From NCBI GenBank assembly GCA_900543845.1, contig UQTD01000005.1, forward strand, positions 1-47,044: a stretch of 47,044 nt of DNA, written 5' to 3'. The first letter of the stretch is position 1. Each line of letters opens with the position of its first letter. Source of the DNA: an uncultured Collinsella sp. (GTDB taxonomy: Bacteria > Actinomycetota > Coriobacteriia > Coriobacteriales > Coriobacteriaceae). Of this stretch, positions 9,510 to 16,882 are shown piece by piece. Below the pieces are notes generated by a model. That model was not told the origin of the DNA. It was given only the letters and a program-made list of their open reading frames with translations, and did no database searches. The position numbers and the translations under genes are program-made.

Positions 9510-10191
9510 CGCGAGCACCCCTTCCTTCGGCGAGAGCATCGCACGCAAGCGCCGCGACAACGCCGACGAGCACGCTTGCCGGCACGGCGATATTCGTCCA
9601 CCCCAAGAACTTGCATATGGCGACGGACACCGCAGCCAAACTGGCAGCTACGACATTGCCGCGCGACAACCTCTGCGAAAAGAGCAGGCAGATAAAGAGC
9701 GATGTGCAGACAAAACCCGCAATAGCGGTGGGAACATCGACAACGGCGCCGACGATGGCGCCCGTCGTACACGAAACGCCCCATGTTGCGATGAGGATCA
9801 CGTTGAGCACAAAGGACTCGAGCAGACCCCAATCCTCCCCTTTAACCAACTTGGCAAGCGAAATGCCGTATGCCTCCTCGGTAAGTGTCGCGGCAACAGC
9901 CAGCGTCTGACGCTTCGAAGCACCCCTCAAATGCGGTGCGATCGATGCCGAATAAAGCGCAAAGCGCGAAGAGATTGCGGCGACGCTCGCGACGATCGAT
10001 GCTGCAGGCACACCTGCCAGCCACAGATTGCAGATCATAAACTGCCCGCTGCCCGTCACGAACGTGCTGCTCAGGGCAAAAACCATCCAGGGTTCCATTC
10101 CCGTCTGCGCCATAATCATTCCGCACGGCGCGGCTATCGCAACATAGGTAAGCATCACCGGCCAGACGGTTTTAACGATTTTGAGCACCAT
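9496..10191 (-). CDS. azlC: AzlC-type branched-chain amino acid permease
   Basis: A 231-residue membrane protein of the AzlC/LIV-E family, which together with AzlD exports branched-chain amino acids and analogues. Characteristic segments are APCGMIMAQTGMEPW, STFVTGSGQFMICNLW and the LTEEAYGISLAKLV stretch with conserved acidic residues. The ATG at 10191 has GAGGAA five bases upstream; an in-frame ATG 12 residues earlier lacks a ribosome site. The gene is divergent from the HD hydrolase over a 137-base gap that also holds a direct repeat GAAAGACACA (10292-10313). Confidence 0.88.
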   Translation of the reverse strand: MVLKIVKTVWPVMLTYVAIAAPCGMIMAQTGMEPWMVFALSSTFVTGSGQFMICNLWLAGVPAASIVASVAAISSRFALYSASIAPHLRGASKRQTLAVAATLTEEAYGISLAKLVKGEDWGLLESFVLNVILIATWGVSCTTGAIVGAVVDVPTAIAGFVCTSLFICLLFSQRLSRGNVVAASLAAVSVAICKFLGWTNIAVPASVLVGVVAALACDALAEGRGARDARE

Positions 10192-10328
10192 AGCGTTCCT
10201 CGTCCCGACAAGATTTCCGAGCCGCATTCAACGACGCGGCAGAATCATCGCCCGATGGTAACCGAGTTCACCTACAATTGCCCCCGGATCGAAAGACACA
10301 GAAAGACACAACTTTTTAGGAAGTCATT

Positions 10329-11141
10329 ATGACAGCTATCGATCGAACGCGGGCTGCCGCGGCCTTCAAGACCTACACCGATGCCTACGATGCCGCCAAT
10401 CCGCGTATCGCGCTCAAAATCGAGCATACGTACCACGTTGCCGAGGCATGCGATGCCGTGGCACGCGAACAGGGCTGGTCACCGCAGGACATTGACCTGG
10501 CGTGGCTTTGTGGGCTGTTGCACGATATGGGCCGCTTTGAGCAGCTGCGACGCTGGGATACGTTTAATGATGCCGAAAGCGTGAGCCATGCGGCGTTGGG
10601 CGTCGAGGTCCTCTTTGGCGAAACACCTACAGATGCGCCCGCGGCAACAAGTATCCGCGACTTTATCGACGATCCGGTAGAAGACGAACTCATTCGAGCG
10701 AGCATTGCCTATCACAGCGATTTCCGTCTGCCCGCGCAGCTCGACGAGCGCACGCGGCGCTTCTGCGATATTGTGCGCGATGGCGACAAGATCGACATCA
10801 TGCGCACCATCGCCGACAGTACCGTCGACACCATCCTCAAAGTGAATGAGGACGCGTTTCTTGCCAGCCGCTTCTCGGTACCAACGCTGGCCGCCTTTGA
10901 CGAGCACCGCTGCGTCACGCGCGATGAGCGCGATGAGCCCGCGGACTACTTGGTGGGGCTTATCTGCTTTATGTTTGAGCTCGTCTATCCGGCAAGCCGA
11001 GCGCTGGCGCGCGAGCAGGGCGATATCTACCGCCTGCTCGACGCACCCTTCGGCATCGTGCACCCCTTTACCGACCCCGCCACGCAAGCGACCTGGGAAC
11101 GCCTAAAAAAAGAGATGCGAGCCTGGCTGGCCGGCGCCTAG
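10329..11141 (+). CDS. HD-domain phosphohydrolase
   Basis: A soluble 270-residue protein with an HD metal-dependent phosphohydrolase fold. Likely metal ligands are His33, the His65-Asp66 pair (LLHDMGRF), a later His in AYHSDF and the Asp of RDGDKIDI. HD proteins hydrolyse nucleotides, second messengers or other phosphomonoesters; the substrate here is not predictable. The ATG at 10329 follows AGGAAG at proper spacing. Its stop codon overlaps that of the convergent etfA gene (a shared CTAG), leaving no room for a conventional terminator. Confidence 0.85.
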   Translation: MTAIDRTRAAAAFKTYTDAYDAANPRIALKIEHTYHVAEACDAVAREQGWSPQDIDLAWLCGLLHDMGRFEQLRRWDTFNDAESVSHAALGVEVLFGETPTDAPAATSIRDFIDDPVEDELIRASIAYHSDFRLPAQLDERTRRFCDIVRDGDKIDIMRTIADSTVDTILKVNEDAFLASRFSVPTLAAFDEHRCVTRDERDEPADYLVGLICFMFELVYPASRALAREQGDIYRLLDAPFGIVHPFTDPATQATWERLKKEMRAWLAGA

Positions 11142-12343
11142 CGCCCGAGCTGGGCCAGAAGCTCTTCGACGACCTCGACGGCATCACCGACAACCTTGTA
11201 CTGGGCAGCACCAAAAATGGGAGCATCCGGGTCCTCGTTGATGGCGATGATGCACTCCGCCCCACCGATGCCGGCAAGATGCTGGATGGCACCCGAGACA
11301 CCAATGCTCACGAGGAGCTTGGGTGAGACCGACACGCCCGTCTGGCCAATCTGATGGCGATACTCCAACCAGCCGGCCTCCACGACAGGTCGTGTGCAGC
11401 CAAGCTCGGCTCCCAGAGCCTCGGCGAGCCTTCGCATCAAGGGTAGGTTTTTCTTGGAGCCAATACCGCGACCCACAACAACTAGACGCTCGGCATCGGC
11501 AATCGAAGCCTGCTGGCCCCATTTCTCGGCGGGAATCGAAATCTCGACACGAGCCTTGGCGTCTTCCGCAAGAAATACCTGGGCAATCGTTCCGGAGCGG
11601 CTATAGTCAAAGTCGGGCGCCTTAAAGATGCCGGGGCGCACCGTTGCCATCTGAGGGCGGTGGTTGGGGCAAATGATGGTGGCCATCAAGTTGCCGCCAA
11701 ACGCCGGACGCGTCTGTTGCAGCAGGCCCGTCTCCGTATCCATCGAAAGCACGGTGCAGTCGGCCGTAAGGCCCGTCCGCAGGCGCACGGCAACGCCAGG
11801 CGCCAGCTCGCGGCCAAAAGCGGTCGCACCGTACAGGATGGCCTCGGGTTTGCGTTCGGCCACCAAATCGCAGATCAAGCGGGCGTAGACCTCCGCATCG
11901 TTTTGGCGCAGGCGCTCGTCGCGACAGGCCAGGACTTCGTCGGCGCCCGCGCAAACCAGATGCTCCAGGTCCCCGAGCGAGCCCTCGGGGCTCATGCCGA
12001 CCAGTGCCACCAGACGGCAGCCGCGAGCATCGGCAAGCTCGCGCCCCTTGCCCATGAGCTCGTAGGCCACGGGAGCCACGGCGTCGTGCTCGTCAGTCTG
12101 CACGAAGACCCAAATGTCTCGATATGCGTCAAGGTCTACCGCACCGGTGGTCTCATCGCGCTCGATTGAGATGGCGTTGACGGGGCAGGCGTCGACGCAC
12201 CCGCCGCATAGGATGCAGCCGTCGGTTACGCGGGCGCAACGGTTGGGCCGCTCGCCTTCCACTACGATGCCGCCCGAGGCACAGGCGCGAACGCAGCGAC
12301 CGCAGCCGATACAGGCTTCGCTATCGATAATCAGTCCGCTCAT
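11138..12343 (-). CDS. Electron transfer flavoprotein alpha subunit with N-terminal ferredoxin domain (LctC-like)
   Basis: The 401-residue protein joins an N-terminal 2[4Fe-4S] ferredoxin domain (residues 1-65) to EtfA. Two cluster motifs are visible: CIGCGRCVRAC from residue 10 and CILCGGCVDACP near 43. The rest is EtfA/FixB, ending with the FAD-binding region (VVVGRGIGSKKN, and GVSGAIQHLAGIGGAECIIAIN near the C-terminus). This arrangement matches LctC of Acetobacterium-type lactate dehydrogenase/Etf complexes, where electrons from lactate are confurcated to NAD+ with reduced ferredoxin. The start codon directly abuts the etfB stop. It is the last gene of the operon. Confidence 0.9.
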   Translation of the reverse strand: MSGLIIDSEACIGCGRCVRACASGGIVVEGERPNRCARVTDGCILCGGCVDACPVNAISIERDETTGAVDLDAYRDIWVFVQTDEHDAVAPVAYELMGKGRELADARGCRLVALVGMSPEGSLGDLEHLVCAGADEVLACRDERLRQNDAEVYARLICDLVAERKPEAILYGATAFGRELAPGVAVRLRTGLTADCTVLSMDTETGLLQQTRPAFGGNLMATIICPNHRPQMATVRPGIFKAPDFDYSRSGTIAQVFLAEDAKARVEISIPAEKWGQQASIADAERLVVVGRGIGSKKNLPLMRRLAEALGAELGCTRPVVEAGWLEYRHQIGQTGVSVSPKLLVSIGVSGAIQHLAGIGGAECIIAINEDPDAPIFGAAQYKVVGDAVEVVEELLAQLGR

Positions 12344-13159
12344 CTATGCCATCCCCTCGATAATCTTGGCAAGTTTTACCGCCTGCTCGGACGCCGTTCC
12401 CTCAACGGCCTCGCACGTTTGATCACGGTCGGGCACAAACGAGCGCACGACCTGCGTCGGTGATCCGGCAAGGCCACAACGCGAGGGATCGGCGTTCACG
12501 TCGACGGCACTGACCACGCGCACGTCCGCCTCCTCTGCCGCGCGAATACCGGCAATACTCGGCATACGCAACTGGCCAATCTCCTTGGCAGTCGTCATCG
12601 CGCACGGCATCTCCAGGTACACCGTCTCCTCGCCGGCATCGCATCCGTGAACGAGCGCCAGCGAGCCACACGTCGTAAAGCCCGCGCTTTGCACGCAGCT
12701 CACGTCGGTCACGCAGGGGATCTCAAAGGCACCGGCAAGCTCGGGGCCGATCTGGGCCGTATCGCCATCCACCGCCATCTTGCCGCAGATGAGCAGGTCG
12801 AAGTCCTCGTCGAGCGCTTCGATGCCGCACTTGAGGGCATAGGTGGTTGCCAGAGTATCGGCGCCCGCAAAGGCTCGGTCGGTCAGCAGCAGCGCATCAT
12901 CGGCGCCTCGGGCGATGCAGTCGCGCAGCAGCGATTCGGTTGCAGGGATGCCCATCGACACCACTGTCACACGCACGTCCATGCCAAAGCCGATAAAGTC
13001 GTCCTTGAGCGCCAGCGCGCATTCCAAAGCACTCGCGTCAAAGGGATTAATGACCGCCTGCTTGCCATCGCGCACGATGGTATTGGTCTTGGGGTCCATC
13101 TTGACCTCGGTGCTGCCCGGCACCGCCTTGACGCACACTACCATATGGAAATCGCTCAT
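12344..13159 (-). CDS. Electron transfer flavoprotein beta subunit (LctB-like)
   Basis: A 271-residue EtfB/FixA protein. Family marks are the N-terminal VVCVKAVPGSTEV, the NPFDASALECAL segment, the AMP/FAD region TYALKCGIEALDEDFDLLICGKMAVDGDTAQIGPELA, and an EtfB-like C-terminus. In bifurcating complexes this subunit holds the bifurcating FAD together with EtfA. The ATG at 13159 is preceded by AGGGGG at nine bases; a GTG at 13165 overlaps the upstream stop and is too close to that ribosome site. It is sandwiched between the dehydrogenase and EtfA genes without gaps, as in lct operons. Confidence 0.9.
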   Translation of the reverse strand: MSDFHMVVCVKAVPGSTEVKMDPKTNTIVRDGKQAVINPFDASALECALALKDDFIGFGMDVRVTVVSMGIPATESLLRDCIARGADDALLLTDRAFAGADTLATTYALKCGIEALDEDFDLLICGKMAVDGDTAQIGPELAGAFEIPCVTDVSCVQSAGFTTCGSLALVHGCDAGEETVYLEMPCAMTTAKEIGQLRMPSIAGIRAAEEADVRVVSAVDVNADPSRCGLAGSPTQVVRSFVPDRDQTCEAVEGTASEQAVKLAKIIEGMA

Positions 13160-13161
13160 CT

Positions 13162-14763
13162 TCACGCGCCCCCTTTCTGGACGAGCTCATCCAAGAGCTT
13201 CTCCGAAAACAGGTTACCGCGACCCAGCTGCCCGTCAGGATCGAGCTGGAGCTTGAGCCGCGCCGACTCGACCATGGCCTCGTGACCGTACATCGTCTCC
13301 AAGAAGCCCGCCTTGATCTTGCCGACGCCGTGCTCGGCAGAAACGGCGCCGCCCATGACCGTGACCTCGGAAGCCCACTGGGCAAAGAGTTCTCCGCCGC
13401 GGCGATAATCCTGCGCATCGCGCGGCAGGATATTCACATGCAGATGGTTGTTGCCGATATGTCCCCAGGCGGCAGACTCAAGCCCGCTTTCGGCCAACGT
13501 GCGGCGATAGAGGGCAACGACATCGGCCAGGCGCGTGTTGGGCACCGACATATCCGACCCCAGCTTGGTAATGGTGGGGTCGGTGCGGCGACGCTCGTCG
13601 ATGAGCATGTTGACACTCTCGGGGACGGCGTGGCGGAAGAACCGCTGGCATTCGCGATCGACCTCGGTGCGCGCAACCCAGGTCGCGTCGTCGCGGCCGC
13701 CCGCAAGCTCCAAAACCCATCCCAAGTGGTACAGCTCCTCGGTCGCCTGCGCCTCGTCGTCGCAGTCGAGCTCCACATAGACACAGACCTTTGCCTCATC
13801 GTCGAGTGCCGGCAGCGAGGCAAACGCGGTCGACTGCTCGCGCTGGCGGCGAAGAATATCCAAGGCGTCGGCATCGAAATACTCGATAGCGGCGGCATGG
13901 GACAGCACGGGGCGCACGGAATCGGTAAAAGACACCGCCTTGTCCTCGCTGTCGAAGAAGCAGCTCACGCCCCATACGACCGAAGGTGCCGCCTGCAGGG
14001 CGATCTCGAGCTCGGTAATGACGCCGAGTGTGCCGCACGCACCGATAAAAAGATCGATGGCATCCATATCGTCAGCGACGAAATAGCCCGAAGCATTTTT
14101 GGTCTTGGGCATGGTGTAGTCGGGAAGGTCGAGCTCGAGCGTGCGGCCCTGCACCGTGACGAGCGAAAGGCGACGACCCTGTGCAAAAACCTCGCCGCGG
14201 TGAAGCTCGAGCAGATCGCCATCGGCCAGCACGACATGAAGGCCCGTGACGTGAGGGCGCATGGGGCCGTAAGCGTAGCTACGGGCGCCGGAAGCGTTGC
14301 ATGCCGCCATGCCGCCCAGACAGGCAGATGCCTCGGTGGGATCGGTAGGAAAGAATTGCTCGGGGGCTTCCTGGAACTCCTCGTAGGCCTCAAGCGATGT
14401 CTGGTCCCAGCCGGCAGTCGGCAGCACTTTCTTGCCCAGTTGCTTGCGTAGCTCAGACAGCACGACGCCGGGCGCCACACGCAAAAGAAAGCGGCCCTGC
14501 TCATCGCGGCGAATGCCTAGGTAGCGATTCATGCGGGAAGTATTGAGAACGTGACCGCCATGAGGCACGGCGCCGGCGGCAAGACCGGTCCGGGCGCCCT
14601 GAACCGTCACCGGGACACGCTCGGCATGGAGCTTTTTCAAAATGGCGCGGACCTCGTCCTCCGTTGTCGGAAACGAGATGCTCGAGGCCTCGCCCGATGT
14701 GCGAGACTCATCGCGACCATACTCTTCGAACTCGTCGGTGAAGGGTTTGATGGTTGCAGACAC
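13162..14763 (-). CDS. FAD-linked 2-hydroxyacid dehydrogenase, probable lactate dehydrogenase (GlcD/LctD-like)
   Basis: A 533-residue FAD-binding PCMH/GlcD-type oxidase. The FAD domain holds VPVTVQGARTGLAAGAVP and ACLGGMAACNASGARSYAYGPMRPHV; the C-terminal cap ends with EHGVGKIKAGFLE and LKLQLDPDGQLGRGNLF, typical of lactate/glycolate/2-hydroxyglutarate dehydrogenases. With the following EtfB and ferredoxin-EtfA genes it forms a likely electron-confurcating lactate dehydrogenase. Another 2-hydroxyacid as substrate is possible because no lactate permease lies nearby. The start is GTG at 14763 with AAAGGGGGA six bases upstream. First gene of the three-gene operon. Confidence 0.88.
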   Translation of the reverse strand: MSATIKPFTDEFEEYGRDESRTSGEASSISFPTTEDEVRAILKKLHAERVPVTVQGARTGLAAGAVPHGGHVLNTSRMNRYLGIRRDEQGRFLLRVAPGVVLSELRKQLGKKVLPTAGWDQTSLEAYEEFQEAPEQFFPTDPTEASACLGGMAACNASGARSYAYGPMRPHVTGLHVVLADGDLLELHRGEVFAQGRRLSLVTVQGRTLELDLPDYTMPKTKNASGYFVADDMDAIDLFIGACGTLGVITELEIALQAAPSVVWGVSCFFDSEDKAVSFTDSVRPVLSHAAAIEYFDADALDILRRQREQSTAFASLPALDDEAKVCVYVELDCDDEAQATEELYHLGWVLELAGGRDDATWVARTEVDRECQRFFRHAVPESVNMLIDERRRTDPTITKLGSDMSVPNTRLADVVALYRRTLAESGLESAAWGHIGNNHLHVNILPRDAQDYRRGGELFAQWASEVTVMGGAVSAEHGVGKIKAGFLETMYGHEAMVESARLKLQLDPDGQLGRGNLFSEKLLDELVQKGGA

Positions 14764-15109
14764 GCGAACTCCCCCTTTAGCTAACTACAGTGTTTGCAGG
14801 GAGATGTTACCGCATCGTTTTGTCGACGTGTTCGAGACCGTCTCCATAATTGGCGATTTTTACGTTCGTGCAATTCGGCGAGCGGCAAGGTTTCCTCGGC
14901 AGACGATGCTTTTGACACATGTCGCTTTACCGCCAGCGACCACGCAATTGTCGCTCGAAAAAAGTTGAAGTTATTTTTGCCATCTTTTACCTGCAGAGAT
15001 GTCAATCCGTCAAGCATTTGGTCAGAAATTGGTCAAGTAGTGACTGATACGGTCGGCATCGACAGCCAAAACCAATGGAAGTTTTGGCCCCAGAAGCAGG
15101 GAGGTTCCC
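14764..15109. promoter_or_regulatory. Divergent intergenic region with GTCA repeats
   Basis: This 346-base gap separates the lactate dehydrogenase operon from the secreted-protein operon and must hold both promoters. The right part is AT-richer. Two nine-base sites, ATTTGGTCA (15016-15024) and AATTGGTCA (15027-15035), are 11 bases apart, one helical turn. Further GTCA words start at 15001 and 15009. This looks like a repeated operator, but the regulator is unknown. I found no convincing -35/-10 pair or RNA gene. Confidence 0.4.
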
Positions 15110-15406
15110 ATGGCATATTACTGGCCCCAGTACGGCGTCGCCATCGAGGTCGACGACGATCCCTATCTCCTGCCTTTCGACGAAGAGGCGTTCCCTGACA
15201 CGACGGTCTACCACGTCACCACCGATGTTATCTGCGACCCCGAGTCGTTCTCGGCGCTCGCCCACCACATCGCGCGCATCCACAACATCGAGCTCCCTCA
15301 CGACTTCGACGAGCTCATCTATTCGCGCCGCCTGATGCTTCACATGCTCTTTGGAGCGGACCCGTCCACGTTCGCACGCGTCTACATCACCAAGGACGCC
15401 GCATGA
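15110..15406 (+). CDS. Hypothetical protein, first gene of exported-protein operon
   Basis: A 98-residue protein I do not recognise. It has no signal peptide or membrane segment, is acidic at the N-terminus (IEVDDDPYLLPFDEEAF) and appears to be a small alpha/beta protein with several His residues. The ATG at 15110 follows GGGAGG. Its stop overlaps the next start (ATGA), so the two are probably translationally coupled. Being cytoplasmic while the next four products are exported, it might be a regulator or assembly factor; this is speculation. Confidence 0.75.
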   Translation: MAYYWPQYGVAIEVDDDPYLLPFDEEAFPDTTVYHVTTDVICDPESFSALAHHIARIHNIELPHDFDELIYSRRLMLHMLFGADPSTFARVYITKDAA

Positions 15407-15912
15407 GCGCGAAGAAGCCGCCCCGCCTTGCAGGACTGGGACGTCGCAAGAAACTCGTCGTTGTCTGCCTGGCTATCGTCTGCGCCCTCATCGCCGTAGG
15501 GCTATACGCCTGGCAGTCGCAGCCCGTGCCCGAAGCGGGCGCCTCGGTCACGACGGCAGAGGGCAAATCGCGCCAAGAAATTCAGGATGAGCTCGACGCC
15601 ATCGTCCGCGACAACATGATGACGATCTCGGTCGCGCCGGTCGCACAGTTGCAGGAAGGCGGCAAGCTGCGCGTCAACGTGCAAAACGTCCAAGACAACA
15701 AGTTTCCCCAGCGCTTCCGTGTGATTCAAAACGACGAGACCATCTATGAGTCCGGTGTGGTCGAAGCCGGCAAGACGGTTGAGACCTGCCCCGCCGGCGA
15801 TATCCAAGAAGGCGAGGCATATATCGAGATTCAGGCACTCGATGCCAAGACCTACGACACCCATGGCAATCCGACGCGCGTCAAAGTGCGGGTGGCCCAG
15901 GCAGAAGGCTAG
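15403..15912 (+). CDS. Membrane-anchored hypothetical protein
   Basis: A 169-residue protein with a basic N-terminus (KKPPRLAGLGRRKK), a single membrane segment at about 19-37, and an extracytoplasmic part of about 130 residues. The outer part starts with a charged helix (SRQEIQDELDAIVRDNM) and continues as alternating short strands resembling an Ig-like or CARDB-type beta sandwich (LRVNVQNVQDNKFPQRFRV; TRVKVRVAQ). No catalytic motif is evident. The ATG overlaps the preceding stop by four bases. A likely role is surface or envelope structure; I cannot name a family. Confidence 0.8.
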   Translation: MSAKKPPRLAGLGRRKKLVVVCLAIVCALIAVGLYAWQSQPVPEAGASVTTAEGKSRQEIQDELDAIVRDNMMTISVAPVAQLQEGGKLRVNVQNVQDNKFPQRFRVIQNDETIYESGVVEAGKTVETCPAGDIQEGEAYIEIQALDAKTYDTHGNPTRVKVRVAQAEG

Positions 15913-15961
15913 TGGCCTACGCGCTCGCAGGGGCCACACCCTGTCCCCATTCGTCCAACCA

Positions 15962-15980
15962 TCACGGAAACAGTCCGTGA
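15962..15980 (+). other. Small hairpin ahead of secreted protein gene
   Basis: A perfect 7 bp stem (TCACGGA/TCCGTGA) with loop AACAG ends six bases before the AGAAAGGA ribosome site of the gene at 16000. Just upstream, 15929-15949 contains CCTGTCCCC, which is also found in other intergenic hairpins of this window. It may be a stability or processing element within the operon mRNA. Confidence 0.4.
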
Positions 15981-15999
15981 CGAGCAGAAAGGATCGATT

Positions 16000-16602
16000 A
16001 TGAACACACCCATGAACCTGAGCGGAGCCAGGGCACTCGCCGTGGGCGCAGGGCTTGCGCTCGCACTTGCGATGGGCGCCGCGCCAACGGCGGCCATGGC
16101 AGAGGTGCGCGTTGGAACCACCGATGTGACGGTGAAGGCCGACATTAGCAATGTTTCGTTTAAGGCGCCAACGGTCATCCCCTTTGCCGCCAATGCCGAC
16201 GGAACGCTTGTAGGACCCTCCGGCAAGACGCTTACCATCGACAACCTCTCGGCATATGGCATCCACGTCACTAACATGAAGGTCACGGCCAAGAACGACT
16301 GGACAATCACCGCAGACGCAAAGACGGGCTCGGCCCAGAACTCCATCGATTTTAAGGTTGGCCCCGATAAGGCAGAAAAGGATGCCAGCTCGGCGACTCA
16401 GACTACGGGCCTCGATCTTTCCAAGGACGCAAACTTCGACATGAAGTACCAGGGCATTGCCGACGGAACGGACAAAATCAAGCTCAATGTGAGTGGCCAC
16501 GTCGCCCGCGTCACGCGTGACATCTACCACGCCACCGGTACGGGAGATCAAGTGGCAAGCATCACCTGGACGGTCGAGCCCGGTGCGCACGCCACGTCCT
16601 AA
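16000..16602 (+). CDS. Secreted beta-rich hypothetical protein
   Basis: A 200-residue protein with a classic signal peptide (hydrophobic core about 10-28, likely cleavage after AMA at residue 34). The mature part is Thr-, Ala- and Asp-rich with alternating strands. It ends QVASITWTVEP, an ending seen in Ig-like or WxL-like secreted surface proteins of Gram-positives. There is no LPxTG motif or membrane anchor, so it is probably released or held by partners. The ATG at 16000 has AGAAAGGA upstream. It is third in the operon, and its tail overlaps the next gene by 20 bases. Confidence 0.82.
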   Translation: MNTPMNLSGARALAVGAGLALALAMGAAPTAAMAEVRVGTTDVTVKADISNVSFKAPTVIPFAANADGTLVGPSGKTLTIDNLSAYGIHVTNMKVTAKNDWTITADAKTGSAQNSIDFKVGPDKAEKDASSATQTTGLDLSKDANFDMKYQGIADGTDKIKLNVSGHVARVTRDIYHATGTGDQVASITWTVEPGAHATS

Positions 16603-16843
16603 GGCGATTGCACTGGCCGCCATCGTCGGCATCCTGGCGTCCGCACCTGCCATGGCCTTTGCTCAACAAGAGCAAGCGCAGGCGGCCACAGAAGTGACCG
16701 TCGACCTTTCGGGCCTTAATCGCAGCAGCCGTCACGAGCCGCTCGCTCAGACGAGCGACCCCCGGCAACTCATTGCGGTGGGCGTCGCCACGGCGGGAGC
16801 AGGGCTGACGTGCCTTGGCCTGCACATCAAACGCAACCAATAG
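16583..16843 (+). CDS. Small exported protein with sortase-like C-terminal tail
   Basis: The frame encodes 86 residues from a GTG at 16583: a basic start (VRTPRPK), a hydrophobic signal segment (8-24) with possible cleavage after AFA, a short mature region, then LAQTS at 54-58, a hydrophobic stretch (63-80) and a KRNQ tail. This order mimics a cell-wall sorting signal. The motif is neither LPxTG nor the LAxTG used by class E sortases; the Gly is replaced by Ser. The start is uncertain because it lies in the 3' end of the preceding gene with only a weak ribosome site. The frame is open further upstream, but the residues there show no signal. Confidence 0.65.
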   Translation: MRTPRPKAIALAAIVGILASAPAMAFAQQEQAQAATEVTVDLSGLNRSSRHEPLAQTSDPRQLIAVGVATAGAGLTCLGLHIKRNQ

Positions 16844-16882
16844 CCAAGCACAACCGGAGTACGCGGAATAGATAGGAGAACC

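Noticed and set aside
13282..14451. 389-codon plus-strand frame opposite the FAD-linked dehydrogenase
   Set aside because: Shadow of codon bias; no ribosome site and no motif.
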